Shown here: positions 25,321 to 33,016 of the stretch, in pieces
How positions within the stretch are numbered: position 1 is the first letter of the stretch
Layout: the number at the start of each line of letters is the position of its first letter
Source of the DNA: a virus
DNA: 64,000 nucleotides
Direction: 5' to 3' (one strand)
IMG/VR virus record: IMGVR_UViG_3300042889_001503
Coordinates: 186,001-250,000 of that record
Program-made: the position numbers and the translations under genes
Notes under the pieces: generated by a model
Told to the model about the DNA's origin: nothing
The model's input: the letters and a program-made list of their open reading frames with translations, nothing else
Database searches by the model: none

Positions 25321-26039
25321 TGAAATACAAAACAATAATTCTATCAGACATTCACTTGGGTTCCAAATCAAGTAGAGCCAACGATGTTATAGAATTTCTT
25401 GAAAACAACACCACAGAGACATTAATATTAAATGGGGATATCGTTGATGGTTGGGCACTCAAAAGAGGTGGTAAATGGACCGAAAGTCATACCAAAGTAT
25501 TGAGAAAGATAATGAAGATGAGTGAGAAAGGTGTGAATGTTATTTGGCTTAGAGGAAATCACGATGAGTTCCTAAAAGATTTCATTCCATTTCATTTATC
25601 CAATCTAACAATCACGGAGGATTATACCTTCACATCCATAGATGGTCGTAAGATGTATGTGTTTCACGGAGATGTATTGGATGTATTCATTACCAAAGCA
25701 AAATTTTTAGCTCACATCGGTTCAATAGGTTATGATATAGCATTATGGATGAATAGAGTTTACAACAAATATCGTGAGATGAGAGGGTTACCTTATTATT
25801 CCATCTCCAAAGATATTAAAAGTGGGGTTAAGAAAGCCGTTAATTTCATAAATGATTTTGAACATAACGCAATACTATTGGCTTACAAAAAAGGATGTGA
25901 TGTTGCCGTATGTGGACACATTCATCAACCGGAGTTAAAAGACAATTATATGAATAGCGGGGATTGGTGTGAAAACTGTACCTCATTAGTGGAAACAAAA
26001 AAAGGAACGTGGAAAATAATAGAGTTTCACAAAAAATAA
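25320..26039 (+). CDS. calcineurin-like metallophosphoesterase (LpxH-like)
   Basis: 239 residues. All signature motifs are present: D-x-H at 10-12, GDIVD at 39-43, GNHDE at 79-83, VFHGD near 113 and VCGHIHQPE near 200. The layout matches UDP-2,3-diacylglucosamine hydrolase-like proteins often encoded next to glycosyltransferases in Bacteroidetes. Substrate unproven; the pairing with GT2 suggests a lipid or glycan modification unit that may have been acquired from a host. Confidence 0.87.
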   Translation: MKYKTIILSDIHLGSKSSRANDVIEFLENNTTETLILNGDIVDGWALKRGGKWTESHTKVLRKIMKMSEKGVNVIWLRGNHDEFLKDFIPFHLSNLTITEDYTFTSIDGRKMYVFHGDVLDVFITKAKFLAHIGSIGYDIALWMNRVYNKYREMRGLPYYSISKDIKSGVKKAVNFINDFEHNAILLAYKKGCDVAVCGHIHQPELKDNYMNSGDWCENCTSLVETKKGTWKIIEFHKK

Positions 26040-26040
26040 A

Positions 26041-26220
26041 ATGGAATATAAGATAAATACCGAAAATAAAACTATCACAATAACTGATAGTGCTGGAAGA
26101 GTTGATGAGATTAAATCATTGATGACTTTATTCCCTGACTATACCCTAATTACAGGTATATTCAAGAAGGAATGTGTCTGTAATCCATCCAAAGGTGGTG
26201 ACGGAATTTGTAAATGTTAA
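26041..26220 (+). CDS. small Cys-rich-tailed protein
   Basis: 59 residues, 1 nt after the phosphoesterase. The C-terminus FKKECVCNPSKGGDGICKC has five Cys, a possible metal site. Confidence 0.65.
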   Translation: MEYKINTENKTITITDSAGRVDEIKSLMTLFPDYTLITGIFKKECVCNPSKGGDGICKC

Positions 26221-26228
26221 AAAAAATA

Positions 26229-26258
26229 ACCCTAAGAGTTGAATTCTTGGGGTTTTTT
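26229..26258 (+). terminator. rho-independent terminator
   Basis: CCCTAAGA / TCTTGGGG stem with T-run. Confidence 0.8.
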
Positions 26259-26261
26259 ATT

Positions 26262-26269
26262 TATATTTG
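26262..26269 (+). promoter_or_regulatory. TATATTTG promoter
   Basis: Directly after the terminator and 4 nt before ATG 26274: a leaderless-type arrangement. Confidence 0.65.
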
Positions 26270-26273
26270 TGCT

Positions 26274-26420
26274 ATGGATAATTTAAAAAACTTTATAGTA
26301 AATAATAAATACGACTTTTTATCTTTAGGTTGTATAATTTTAATGTTCTCTGTTAGTGCGGTATTTGCCATACCATCACTTGTTTTTCTTGTAATCGGAG
26401 TAAGTGAATCAAAAAATTAA
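26274..26420 (+). CDS. small membrane protein
   Basis: 48 residues from MDNLKNFIVNNKYD, with one or two hydrophobic segments (about 15-44). Start fixed by the promoter box; the longer frame runs through the terminator. Confidence 0.7.
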   Translation: MDNLKNFIVNNKYDFLSLGCIILMFSVSAVFAIPSLVFLVIGVSESKN

Positions 26421-26935
26421 TGGGTAAGTTATTACCTGTACCATATCCCGGTCAATCTATGGATGAATACCGGGAACAATTAGTTAACTTCCAAAAGAAT
26501 TATTGGAGTTTCTTAAAACCATCCAAAGGTGGAAGTAAGTTCATCCCTTTACCACCATTAACATTAATCAAAAAAACAAAAGAAATGAGTTCAAAAAAAT
26601 TAAGCGAACACGTCGAACAAGAATTATTCGACAAAGAAAAAAGAGTTATACCAAGTGTTTCACCTGAATACAGAGTGAAATTAAACGAAGGAGTTGACCC
26701 TAAAAAAGTTATTAAAACAACACCTGTAATCCGTAAAGAATCTGTATTGGGGTCAGTTGAGGATAAACCGGTTAAAAAGAAAAAACCATACTACAGAAAA
26801 AAATACAACAAACCAAAACCTGTTGAGGTTGTGATTCCGGAATCAACTAACCCAAACACTTTTGTTAGAGGATTTGTAATTGGGGTTATTGTTGGTATTA
26901 TATTAACATCAATTATTGAAACAATTATAAATTAA
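26420..26935 (+). CDS. basic protein with C-terminal membrane anchor
   Basis: 171 residues. Pro-rich N-terminus (LLPVPYPGQSMDEYREQ), a Lys-rich middle (KPVKKKKPYYRKKYNKPKP) and a C-terminal helix GFVIGVIVGIILTSIIETII. A tail-anchored topology is inferred. Confidence 0.75.
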   Translation: MGKLLPVPYPGQSMDEYREQLVNFQKNYWSFLKPSKGGSKFIPLPPLTLIKKTKEMSSKKLSEHVEQELFDKEKRVIPSVSPEYRVKLNEGVDPKKVIKTTPVIRKESVLGSVEDKPVKKKKPYYRKKYNKPKPVEVVIPESTNPNTFVRGFVIGVIVGIILTSIIETIIN

Positions 26936-26950
26936 AAAACTATTATTTGT

Positions 26951-27070
26951 ATGTGGTTCTATATTTTAATTGTAATATTTGTTGGTTTAGGTGTTGGGTC
27001 TTGGTTGTATATAATGTTTGAGTTATTTAGAAATATTGTTAGACGATTAAAAGAAAAAAAAGATGTTTAA
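26951..27070 (+). CDS. small membrane protein
   Basis: 39 residues, MWFYILIVIFVGLGVGSWLY start and basic tail RRLKEKKDV. Overlaps the next gene by 8 nt. Confidence 0.6.
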   Translation: MWFYILIVIFVGLGVGSWLYIMFELFRNIVRRLKEKKDV

Positions 27071-27380
27071 AGAGGGTGATAAGTATATCCACTTTACCAA
27101 GTATGGTGGGATAAATAAAGGTGTTGTTAGTGAATTTTTTAATACACATTGTATTGATACTAAAAACTGTGTTGCGTATGAAGTTCCCCACGTTAGAAAT
27201 GAGAATGGAATTGTATTAAATCTTAGAGAAGATGGACTTATTTATAAGATAACGCACGAATATTCGGAAGAAGAGTGTGAAAATATAAGAAAAGTTGGGA
27301 AATATTATCAAAATAGGAAACAAAACAAAATAGATGAATATTTATCCGATGAAGATGTATTAATCTTCCCTAATCTATAA
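27063..27380 (+). CDS. small soluble protein, unknown
   Basis: 105 residues starting MFKEGDKYIHFTKYGGINKG, an SH3-like beta beginning. No family recognised. Confidence 0.7.
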   Translation: MFKEGDKYIHFTKYGGINKGVVSEFFNTHCIDTKNCVAYEVPHVRNENGIVLNLREDGLIYKITHEYSEEECENIRKVGKYYQNRKQNKIDEYLSDEDVLIFPNL

Positions 27381-27395
27381 GTAATTCCAACAAAA

Positions 27396-27554
27396 ATGAA
27401 ATTCATTGCACCTGTCGCAATTCTAGTGATTTTAGTGTCGCTAGCTCTTTATTTAGTAAAGAAAAAACCTAAACAAATTGTTTCAGAGGAAGTGGTTATT
27501 GAACCACCGGTGAAGAAGAAAAGAGTGTATAAAAAGAAAACAAAGAAGGTATAA
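27396..27554 (+). CDS. small membrane-anchored basic protein
   Basis: 52 residues: MKFIAPVAILVILVSLALYLV helix and a Lys-rich tail (VKKKRVYKKKTKKV). Confidence 0.6.
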   Translation: MKFIAPVAILVILVSLALYLVKKKPKQIVSEEVVIEPPVKKKRVYKKKTKKV

Positions 27555-27664
27555 TGGTAACACCTGACCCTTCCGCACCACTACCGTTATTAATCGGTGT
27601 GATTTGTTTGTTTGTGATAATAGTGTTGAGAGATGAGTTTAAAAAAGATAAAGATAAGAGTTAA
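27554..27664 (+). CDS. tiny membrane protein
   Basis: 36 residues, one helix (LPLLIGVICLFVIIVL). Start overlaps the previous stop (ATAATGG). Confidence 0.5.
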   Translation: MVTPDPSAPLPLLIGVICLFVIIVLRDEFKKDKDKS

Positions 27665-27806
27665 ATTATTATTTGTGTTCCTTGGATGGTGTGTATCAGA
27701 TATCCGAGAGAACTACGGTGATATGAAATCTCGTTATGTTTTGGAAACCGACCCTGAATTATTTGAACTTCAAGAATTTGTTAAAGAACTAATTAAGAAA
27801 AAATGA
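27633..27806 (+). CDS. small basic protein
   Basis: 57 residues, MSLKKIKIRVKLLFVFLGWC then ETDPELFELQEFVKELIKKK. Overlaps the previous frame by 32 nt; coding status moderate. Confidence 0.5.
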   Translation: MSLKKIKIRVKLLFVFLGWCVSDIRENYGDMKSRYVLETDPELFELQEFVKELIKKK

Positions 27807-27917
27807 ATGATTGTGTAACTTTTTTGATGTCTGTTACGTATAATAACTGACAATAAAGTTGATGAGATAATAAATAAAAAAAACTTTAAAAAAGTTTGGT
27901 AGTATTAAAAAAAGTGT

Positions 27918-27925
27918 TATCTTTG
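27918..27925 (+). promoter_or_regulatory. TATCTTTG promoter
   Basis: Strong copy with the TAGTATTAAAAAAAGTGT upstream context seen at 3265, 5988 and 9251. It drives a region with no sizeable ORF. Confidence 0.75.
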
Positions 27926-27929
27926 TCAA

Positions 27930-28110
27930 ACAAATAAGGAATAAAAGATTATGTCGAAAAAGAGGGGCGGAAACCCAAATACGTCGAAAGATGGTGACAA
28001 GGAATGTTAGGCAATCCTAAAACCTAACTGCTAAGAATCAAGTGTTATGATTCGGGTTAACAACCTCAACTTATGGTGAAACAAAAAAAGGTTCCTTCGG
28101 GAACCTTTTT
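27930..28110 (+). ncRNA. candidate structured small RNA
   Basis: From the promoter to the terminator (about 175 nt) only a 19-codon frame (27951-28010) exists. Several hairpins are visible: GGG/CCC near 27965-27976, GTTAGG/CCTAAC near 28005-28028, and AATCA/TGATT near 28036-28052. It ends in a GGTTCC-UUCG-GGAACC tetraloop terminator. No known riboswitch or RNA family recognised. Confidence 0.5.
28090..28110 (+). terminator. UUCG tetraloop terminator
   Basis: GGTTCC TTCG GGAACC followed by TTTTT. Confidence 0.85.
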
Positions 28111-28594
28111 AATTGGGCATATTTCTTGTAAACACATCACCATATCTATCAACAATAATTGTTGGGGATTCGTTAACTCTAAATTTAAGATGGTTAGGGT
28201 GTTGAATTGATGTATTTATAATTATTTTAATCCTATTATGTGTTCCATTTAACCACATATGATAATCAATACCCGCTACATTGTCGATAACATTAATTGA
28301 ACATCTAACAACACATTCTTGCATTATTCTTCTTGCTGATTGTATTATTGTTGATTCTATATCCATTATAGAATCGTTAATTTCATCTGGGTCAACTCTT
28401 TGAAATGAACTACTAGAACCGACAGACTCCTGAGAATGGGGGTTTTTATACAAGTTAATTAAACTATTTTCACTTCTATGTAATCTTCTAATAAAATCTT
28501 GTTCACCTAAGATATTATTTACAACAATTTCATATATTAAAATTGGTTTTGGTTCTGTATATTCCCTTAATATCTGTCTAATTAATTCCTTCAT
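28109..28594 (-). CDS. helical-leader protein
   Basis: 161 residues from MKELIRQILREYTEPKP (L-R-E at 9-11). Start chosen because the late-type box is 3 nt upstream. Body unrecognised, with a Ser-rich patch and VRCSINVIDNVAGIDYHMWLN. Confidence 0.75.
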   Translation of the reverse strand: MKELIRQILREYTEPKPILIYEIVVNNILGEQDFIRRLHRSENSLINLYKNPHSQESVGSSSSFQRVDPDEINDSIMDIESTIIQSARRIMQECVVRCSINVIDNVAGIDYHMWLNGTHNRIKIIINTSIQHPNHLKFRVNESPTIIVDRYGDVFTRNMPN

Positions 28595-28597
28595 AGT

Positions 28598-28607
28598 AAT
28601 AAATATA
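28598..28607 (-). promoter_or_regulatory. late-type box (TATATTTATT on minus)
   Basis: 3 nt before the ATG at 28594. Confidence 0.6.
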
Positions 28608-28648
28608 TATTTTTTCAATAAATGCTTGTGCAATTAAAGTAAATGTGT

Positions 28649-28656
28649 TACTTTTG
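28649..28656 (+). promoter_or_regulatory. TACTTTTG promoter
   Basis: Serves the 37-codon gene at 28699. Confidence 0.6.
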
Positions 28657-28698
28657 TCCTATCAAACTGAAACAATAACCTTAACACATACAGAAACT

Positions 28699-28812
28699 AT
28701 GAAAACAATTACCTTCACAATGCAAGAGATATGGGCGGCTTCTCGTCCATCTGTTCAAAAAAGTAAAAAAGCTTACAACAGAAAACCAAAACACAATAAA
28801 GATAAGTACTAA
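28699..28812 (+). CDS. tiny basic protein
   Basis: 37 residues, MKTITFTMQEIWAASRPSVQ then a Lys/Asn-rich tail. It has its own promoter and terminator, which supports expression. Confidence 0.6.
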   Translation: MKTITFTMQEIWAASRPSVQKSKKAYNRKPKHNKDKY

Positions 28813-28819
28813 TATCAAA

Positions 28820-28840
28820 CCCATCTCCGGATGGGTTTTT
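28820..28840 (+). terminator. rho-independent terminator
   Basis: CCCATC / GATGGG stem and T-run. Confidence 0.8.
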
Positions 28841-28846
28841 TATTTA

Positions 28847-28949
28847 ACGAGAGTAAAAAGTTAAAATAATTACCTTCGTTTTATTTTGGGGAGTAAAAAA
28901 TTGATAAAATTACCCTCGTAATATAAACGAGAGTAATTTTTACCTTCTT
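28847..28949. repeat. cluster of ACGAGAGTAA / TTACCNTCGT operator-like repeats
   Basis: ACGAGAGTAA at 28847 and 28927, inverted copies TTACCTTCGT at 28870, TTACCCTCGT at 28910 and TTACCTTCTT at 28940. The 28910/28927 pair forms an inverted repeat around a 7-nt spacer, 40 nt upstream of the late box for gene 28965. Confidence 0.6.
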
Positions 28950-28951
28950 GT

Positions 28952-28961
28952 TATATTTATA
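28952..28961 (+). promoter_or_regulatory. late-type box TATATTTATA
   Basis: 3 nt before ATG 28965, directly after the operator-like repeats. Confidence 0.6.
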
Positions 28962-28964
28962 GAT

Positions 28965-29333
28965 ATGGATGTTAAAATTAGTGAGGGGAAGTTAGAGTTT
29001 TTAATGGATACTATCTTTGATGGTTTGGGTGTAGATGTCAATCGTCTATCACACAATTTCCAAGTAAGAATGAGTTATTTAGAATTTTTAGCTTCTGTAA
29101 CAACAAGACGAGAAATGGTTGCTAAATATGATTTTGAGTGGAATTACATAATTGTGTTTGATGATAAGTTTTATGATTTGGTTAAACCTTGGGTTTCTCG
29201 GAAAGTTTATGATGTAATTAAAGAAGATTTAATTAAGAGAATTTTTAAGGTGTATACCAAGAAATATAAATCAATATATAAAGAGGAGCCTAAATCAATT
29301 AAATTTGTTGATAAGGATTTTAATAAAGTTTAA
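28965..29333 (+). CDS. short-leader-like protein
   Basis: 122 residues starting MDVKISEGKLEFLMD (I-S-E at 5-7). Basic C-terminal half (KRIFKVYTKKYKSIYKEEPK). No family recognised. Confidence 0.75.
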   Translation: MDVKISEGKLEFLMDTIFDGLGVDVNRLSHNFQVRMSYLEFLASVTTRREMVAKYDFEWNYIIVFDDKFYDLVKPWVSRKVYDVIKEDLIKRIFKVYTKKYKSIYKEEPKSIKFVDKDFNKV

Positions 29334-29342
29334 TAAAAAAAA

Positions 29343-29371
29343 GAAGGAAGTAGTTGTTACTTCCTTTTTTT
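29343..29371 (+). terminator. rho-independent terminator
   Basis: GGAAGTA / TACTTCC stem and T-run. Confidence 0.8.
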
Positions 29372-29376
29372 ATGCC

Positions 29377-29384
29377 TACTTTTG
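29377..29384 (+). promoter_or_regulatory. TACTTTTG promoter
   Basis: 4 nt before ATG 29389; leaderless-type. Confidence 0.6.
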
Positions 29385-29388
29385 TCGA

Positions 29389-29880
29389 ATGGAAATGGAC
29401 TTTACAAAATACTCGGTAGAAGAATTAAGAGAACTTCAAAACAAGATTGGTTATTATTTACAAACTCGTAATGATGATTTTGTTTATATCTGTGAGATTA
29501 GGTCGTATGGTAAAAATTGGGTGAATAAATACACCAATGAACTTGCTGTGAATGATTTGTGTGCTGATTACGATGGTTATGATGGTATCGTGGATGTATA
29601 TACAACCAATCCGGACGCTAACATTAGTAACTATGGTGAGGTTAATTACATTAAATCTGAGGACCAATACCGTAAGTGGAAACAGAGTGAGACATTAATC
29701 TCTCAGATAAAAAGTGCGGAAGATAAGTTGGCGAAATGGAATGATAGAGATAACATCCCATTCCATTCAAGACCAACCTTTGCTCCGATGTGGACAGAAC
29801 AAGATATCCTTGGGTGGAGAAATGAATTAGAAACAATTGAGTGGGATTATGAAGAGCCCGTTTCAATTAAAAAAAAGTGA
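29389..29880 (+). CDS. hypothetical protein
   Basis: 163 residues from MEMDFTKYSVEELRELQNKI. The N-terminal helix resembles SAP- or HeH-like phage modules, but this is weak. The middle has TTNPDANISNYGEVNYIKSE. Confidence 0.72.
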   Translation: MEMDFTKYSVEELRELQNKIGYYLQTRNDDFVYICEIRSYGKNWVNKYTNELAVNDLCADYDGYDGIVDVYTTNPDANISNYGEVNYIKSEDQYRKWKQSETLISQIKSAEDKLAKWNDRDNIPFHSRPTFAPMWTEQDILGWRNELETIEWDYEEPVSIKKK

Positions 29881-29888
29881 AGACGATT

Positions 29889-30296
29889 ATGATGAATAAC
29901 GATTCTTATACAGGAAATGAAATGGGTGATAAACCGAAAGAGTTGACTATGAAAGAGATTAACGAGAAATATGTTAATCGTATTATTGAGTCATTAGAGA
30001 ATGACAAAGAACTTTGGGTGAGAGAAGTCATGTGTGGAATGGGAGGATGTTTTGTGGATTATTATAGTCCAAAATATTCAACTAAAGATGGAGGAACTTT
30101 ACAATTCTCGGACAAGGAATATGCCAAAGCTCATATTGATGGGAGACCTGCTTGGGAAATTCCATTTTGGATGTATCATAACCCATTTAGTGACAAGTCA
30201 AGAAGATTAAGAAGAGCGATGGATGTAATGAGAGTATATCTTATTAACAAGAAAGACAACGAGTATAAAGATAAATTAAGTAAATCAATTGAATAA
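29889..30296 (+). CDS. hypothetical protein
   Basis: 135 residues from MMNNDSYTGNEMG; a GTG start 12 bases upstream is possible. VREVMCGMGGCFVDYYSP is a distinctive Gly/Cys segment. Unknown function. Confidence 0.7.
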   Translation: MMNNDSYTGNEMGDKPKELTMKEINEKYVNRIIESLENDKELWVREVMCGMGGCFVDYYSPKYSTKDGGTLQFSDKEYAKAHIDGRPAWEIPFWMYHNPFSDKSRRLRRAMDVMRVYLINKKDNEYKDKLSKSIE

Positions 30297-30297
30297 T

Positions 30298-30498
30298 ATG
30301 TGGGTAGAAACTAAAATAGTGATGGATGGTGGTTACCAAGAGGCAATCATCTCACAAAATGAAACACAAAACGCAATTGTCTTAAATATTGTTGAGGTTG
30401 AAGAACCGGGTTCGGCAAGATTGTATATGTCTTATGATGAGGCGTTAAGATTGGCAAATGAGTTAATAGATTTTGTAAGTAAAAACAGAGGGAAATAA
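30298..30498 (+). CDS. small protein, unknown
   Basis: 66 residues from MWVETKIVMDGGYQ; beta strands followed by a helix (YDEALRLANELIDFVSKN). Stop overlaps the next ATG. Confidence 0.7.
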   Translation: MWVETKIVMDGGYQEAIISQNETQNAIVLNIVEVEEPGSARLYMSYDEALRLANELIDFVSKNRGK

Positions 30499-31106
30499 TG
30501 GAAGGATACATTTATTTAGGGGAATATTACGATGTGATTGGTAGACCTGTTGCTTTACCGGATAAAAAAATAGGGTTTTCTAAAGTTCCGGTTTCAAGAG
30601 AATATCAACTCAATAGAACTAAGTCTCCGATTGGATATAGAGTTCTTGAAGTTTATAAGGTTGATAATATGAATAAGGTTGAAAAAATGTTACATTCCAT
30701 ATTGGATAGCCGTAGGTTAGTTGGGGAGTGGTTTAGAGATGATGAAGATACATTAACCGGTGACTTTATTAACTTTATGATTTCTTATGGTGGTGTAGTA
30801 TCAAGTATTAGTGAGATTAAAGAATCAAAAGAATTTTTAGAATCTACTCCTGATACAAGATTAATTGATTTGGCAAACAAATTATGTAACGATACAATAT
30901 TAATTAGAACTTATTTAGGTAATGACTATGAAGTGACCCTTACAACGAAAGGCATGTTGGTATTCAATGGGGAGTCATTTGACACACCAAATAAGTTATA
31001 CAATAATGGGGTGGTAAAGTTTGTTAAAGGTGTTAAAGGTGGTAGTGGAACAAATAACCTATCACAATTTAAATTTAAATTAACGGGTGAGCGTTTAAAA
31101 GATTAA
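30498..31106 (+). CDS. GIY-YIG-like (T5orf172/MUG113 type) protein
   Basis: 202 residues. The N-terminus GYIYLGEYYDVIGRPVAL, then KIGFSKVPVSREYQLNRTKS, KVEKMLHSILDSRRLVGEWF resembles the T5orf172 branch of GIY-YIG nucleases (Tyr, KIG strand, Arg, H...GEWF helix). The canonical second Tyr/Ile/Gly is replaced by KIGFSK. DNA cleavage, as in phage recombination or exclusion endonucleases, is plausible. The C-terminal 90 residues are unassigned. Confidence 0.72.
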   Translation: MEGYIYLGEYYDVIGRPVALPDKKIGFSKVPVSREYQLNRTKSPIGYRVLEVYKVDNMNKVEKMLHSILDSRRLVGEWFRDDEDTLTGDFINFMISYGGVVSSISEIKESKEFLESTPDTRLIDLANKLCNDTILIRTYLGNDYEVTLTTKGMLVFNGESFDTPNKLYNNGVVKFVKGVKGGSGTNNLSQFKFKLTGERLKD

Positions 31107-31108
31107 TT

Positions 31109-31444
31109 ATGGAAAAGAAATTAGGAAAGATTGAGTCAATAAGTTTTGGTCTTGGTGGTTATCAGGGAGCAATGATTGGTCTTCACGTTACATTAGGTAA
31201 TGGAAGTTGGGGTGTTGGAGATTCAAGAGCCAATTGGGATGCGGAGCAAATAAAGTGGTCCGAACATAGCAAATGGACAGAAGAAGATAGAGACGGTTGG
31301 TATGCTGAAATTATGAGATATGTTTCATCGTTACTAAAAGACGCTAAGGTTAACTCAGTTGACCAATTAAAAGGAAAACCGGTTGAGGTAACCTTTGATG
31401 GTAATATGTTAAAGAGTTGGAGAATACTAACTGAAGTATTATAG
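31109..31444 (+). CDS. phage protein, unknown
   Basis: 111 residues. KIESISFGLGGYQGAMIGLH followed by SWGVGDSRANWD is a pattern I have seen in other phage hypothetical proteins. No function. Confidence 0.75.
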   Translation: MEKKLGKIESISFGLGGYQGAMIGLHVTLGNGSWGVGDSRANWDAEQIKWSEHSKWTEEDRDGWYAEIMRYVSSLLKDAKVNSVDQLKGKPVEVTFDGNMLKSWRILTEVL

Positions 31445-31448
31445 TATT

Positions 31449-31658
31449 ATGGGGTGGAAATCAACAATTGATATTAGTCGTGAAGAAGCAATTAAATTAA
31501 TTCAGTCAAAGATGTCTGATGAGGTTTTTAAGTCTATGTTAAATAGAGATATTGAGTATATGATGGAAGATATGGGGTTTGGAGACAATCCGGATTGGGA
31601 ATATTTTGGTCATAACTTCTTTGTTGTGAATGAAGTAAAGGAATATGAAAATGACTAA
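31449..31658 (+). CDS. small protein, unknown
   Basis: 69 residues, MGWKSTIDISREEAIKLIQS; typical phage small helical protein with an acidic C-terminus. Confidence 0.72.
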   Translation: MGWKSTIDISREEAIKLIQSKMSDEVFKSMLNRDIEYMMEDMGFGDNPDWEYFGHNFFVVNEVKEYEND

Positions 31659-31845
31659 GTTTAACTACGCAAAGATAGAGACTCCGGATGGTGAACTTGT
31701 AGGGTATATTGCTATGGAGATTGACACAGAGAATGAAGTGGCGGTGTTAGATTATGTTGCAGATAATGGATACGTTTTAATCAAATCCACAAAGGAAGAA
31801 TATGATGGTGCCGATGATGAATACACCGAAATTGAGATAAGATAA
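31651..31845 (+). CDS. small acidic protein
   Basis: 64 residues from MTKFNYAKIETPDGELVGY, overlapping the previous gene by 8 nt. Beta-rich, unknown. Confidence 0.7.
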   Translation: MTKFNYAKIETPDGELVGYIAMEIDTENEVAVLDYVADNGYVLIKSTKEEYDGADDEYTEIEIR

Positions 31846-31851
31846 TAATAA

Positions 31852-31875
31852 CCCCCACAATGATTGGGGGTTTTT
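31852..31875 (+). terminator. rho-independent terminator
   Basis: CCCCCA / TTGGGGG stem and T-run. Confidence 0.8.
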
Positions 31876-31884
31876 AATTTATAT

Positions 31885-31894
31885 GATATTTATT
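31885..31894 (+). promoter_or_regulatory. late-type box GATATTTATT
   Basis: 3 nt before ATG 31898, at the head of the first leader-gene cassette. Confidence 0.65.
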
Positions 31895-31897
31895 GTT

Positions 31898-32092
31898 ATG
31901 AAGTTAATTATAACAGAGTCACAATATGAAACCATCAACGAGATGATTAAACTTAACATTAAGGTAGGTGATACCATTATGGGTGGAAAATTTAAGAACA
32001 AGAAGGTTGTTGTGAAGACAATCGACAAGAATGAAAAGGGGGATATTACAATAAACGGTAAACCATTGTTACGTTTTAGAATCATAGAATAA
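31898..32092 (+). CDS. short-leader protein
   Basis: 64 residues: MKLIITESQYETINEMIKLN leader (I-T-E at 5-7), then a small basic domain (GGKFKNKKVVVKTIDKNEKGD) with an SH3/OB-like look. First gene of the 31.9-34.4 kb cassette; stop overlaps the next ATG. Confidence 0.78.
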   Translation: MKLIITESQYETINEMIKLNIKVGDTIMGGKFKNKKVVVKTIDKNEKGDITINGKPLLRFRIIE

Positions 32093-32421
32093 TGAAGATA
32101 TTGATTAAAGAAGATAAAAGAGATAGAATTGCCAAACGGTTATTAACTGAGGAATTCTCCGGAATGTATGAAGATGTTAATTATATGACAGATTCACGGG
32201 GGGAACACAAAACAATCGAATACCGTAATGGTGAAGGAATCATAATGATTTACGGTAATACTGATAATATTTTATATATCTGTGAAGATGTCACTCGTCC
32301 ACTTAATCTACTTAGTTACACACCAAAACAACTTAAAGATGTTATTGGTGAATGGTTCTCAGAGTTTTTTGAATTACCGGTTCAATATATTCATCACGTA
32401 AATAAATCAGTGTTAAACTAA
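32092..32421 (+). CDS. short-leader, WF-tail family protein
   Basis: 109 residues. Leader MKILIKEDKRDRIAKRLL (I-K-E at 5-7). Beta-rich middle and the C-terminal motif GEWFSEFFELPVQYIHHV, the same position and pattern as in 40227, 52934 and 58641. Confidence 0.78.
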   Translation: MKILIKEDKRDRIAKRLLTEEFSGMYEDVNYMTDSRGEHKTIEYRNGEGIIMIYGNTDNILYICEDVTRPLNLLSYTPKQLKDVIGEWFSEFFELPVQYIHHVNKSVLN

Positions 32422-32422
32422 T

Positions 32423-33016
32423 ATGAAAGAGTTAATTAAAAAAATATTACGAGAGGAAGTTCAGAAGAGATTTACAAAATCTAATCAAAGTTTTGAGCGT
32501 CTTATTATTAAACAGATGGAGTCTTTAATATCCGAAACAAATAGAGTTGTTGTCCCACCTGAAGAGAATTATGGAAACTTTAATGAGGAGTGGTGTAAAG
32601 GTGATAAAATTATTATGCAGGCAAGATACTTTTTCAGTAGTGAAGATAGTGATGAAGAAAAGTTTTTTGGTGGTGATTTATATGTTAATAAAGAAGAAAT
32701 TGATTTTTTATCTCAAATGTTACAGGTTAGAAAACCCTATTTACTTAATGTAATTACCGAATGGTATGATGAGAAATACGCTACCAAGTTTGGTCAAGAA
32801 ACCGGACACCCGGAATTGGAGATTGATGAGACTCACGAAACGGATAGTGACCATAAATGTTATAAAATGATTAATACTTCAAACCTAAGTAGAGAATATA
32901 TGATTGATTATATTGATACAAATACATTATATAAACTTAGTGAATTGGAAAAACTACCTGATGATGAGTTAGAAAGAAAATACCGAAGTGTTTATAATAT
33001 CCAATTAAATAAGTAA
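32423..33016 (+). CDS. helical-leader protein
   Basis: 197 residues, leader MKELIKKILREEVQKRF (L-R-E at 9-11). The body contains VITEWYDEKYATKFGQETGH, a variant of the W(F/Y)-x-x-K-Y motif placed internally. 1-nt overlap with the next ATG. Confidence 0.76.
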   Translation: MKELIKKILREEVQKRFTKSNQSFERLIIKQMESLISETNRVVVPPEENYGNFNEEWCKGDKIIMQARYFFSSEDSDEEKFFGGDLYVNKEEIDFLSQMLQVRKPYLLNVITEWYDEKYATKFGQETGHPELEIDETHETDSDHKCYKMINTSNLSREYMIDYIDTNTLYKLSELEKLPDDELERKYRSVYNIQLNK

